A stretch of DNA of 6,441 bases from a bacterium (GTDB lineage Bacteria; Vulcanimicrobiota; Vulcanimicrobiia; Vulcanimicrobiales; SCRA01): positions 1 through 6,441 of the forward strand of contig JAGWST010000491.1 of the NCBI GenBank assembly GCA_028869325.1, in the 5' to 3' direction. Below the pieces are notes generated by a model. It saw nothing but the letters and a program-made list of their open reading frames with translations, was not told the DNA's origin and did not search any database. The translations under genes and the position numbers were made by a program. Positions 6,225-6,441 of this stretch are shown piece after piece (position 1 is the stretch's first letter; each line of letters opens with the position of its first letter).

Positions 6225-6441
6225 ACGAGGGCGCTCTCGTTGCCGCGCTGCGCGCGCTCTTCGGCGAGCCTGGCGGGCGCGTGCGCGTAGGCATCGGCGA
6301 CGACGCGGCGGCGTGGAGTCCGCACGCGGGGCAATTGCAGCTCATCACCGTCGACGAGGCGACGGAGGGGATCGACTTCCGGCGCGGCGCGGTCAGCTTG
6401 GAGGACGCCGGCTGGCGTGCCCTTGCGGCCAGCATCTCCGA
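6212..6441 (+). CDS. thiL: Thiamine-monophosphate kinase, N-terminal part; 3' end outside window
   Basis: Phosphorylates thiamine monophosphate to thiamine diphosphate with ATP in the cytoplasm. The frame is open from before 6212 to the window end (about 76 codons). The translated N-terminus (NEGALVAALRALF, then VRVGIGDDAAAW) matches ThiL, with the Mg-binding GIGDDAA at residues 27-33 counting from GTG 6212. Next come ITVDEATEGIDF, in the place of the usual TTDxxVEGVHF, and EDAGWRALAASIS, in the place of D-GWKALAVNLSD. There is no ATG. Two starts are possible: GTG at 6212, overlapping rpe by 13 bases, or CTG at 6221, which gives a four-base CTGA overlap and has GGAG (6209-6212) eight bases upstream. 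Later starts would cut into the conserved N-terminal helix. Its place after rpe suggests cotranscription. Family assignment is strong; the exact start is uncertain. Confidence 0.9.
   Translation, partial: MRALNEGALVAALRALFGEPGGRVRVGIGDDAAAWSPHAGQLQLITVDEATEGIDFRRGAVSLEDAGWRALAASIS

Overview
This window is a piece of GC-rich bacterial chromosome with one-way, tightly packed housekeeping-type genes. All supported genes are on the + strand and both ends cut through a gene. The order is: polyprenyl diphosphate synthase (3' part) - a very large two-module GT-C membrane glycosyltransferase - yebC - a membrane-anchored PASTA-repeat protein - rpe - thiL (5' part). No RNA gene, CRISPR array, insertion sequence, integrase or attachment site is visible, and no stretch over 300 bases lacks a gene. 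The sequence alone does not fix the taxon. Strong GC bias at third positions, GTG starts and this gene mix would suit a deep-branching high-GC lineage such as Candidatus Eremiobacterota, Armatimonadota or Chloroflexota; that is inference.

Left half (1-3762): the last ~180 codons of an isoprenyl diphosphate synthase are followed, after 47 bases holding a strong Shine-Dalgarno, by a 1054-residue protein. Its first ~425 residues look like a Gpi18/COG5542-type GT-C mannosyltransferase. Its last ~580 residues are a PMT (GT39) protein O-mannosyltransferase-like module with its own PMT C-terminal four-TM part. A Cys-containing soluble segment is inserted in the middle of the PMT module. GT-C enzymes use polyprenyl-phosphate sugars, so the neighbour that makes polyprenyl chains may be functionally related.

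Right half (3806-6441): yebC, the PASTA gene, rpe and thiL look translationally chained. Stop and start overlap as GTGA (4555-4558) and ATGA (5544-5547), and possibly CTGA (6221-6224) for thiL. The PASTA protein has a short cytoplasmic tail, one TM helix, three PASTA repeats and a C-terminal Ig-like tail resembling that of PrkC-type Ser/Thr kinases, but no kinase domain. It sits just before rpe, a position that recalls the Firmicutes prkC-rsgA-rpe neighbourhood, so it may be the sensor half of such a kinase.

I see no defence system or mobile cassette. The points most worth a second look are the double GT-C fusion with its inserted domain, the kinase-less PASTA sensor, and a perfect 10-bp hairpin in the 3' end of rpe just before thiL.
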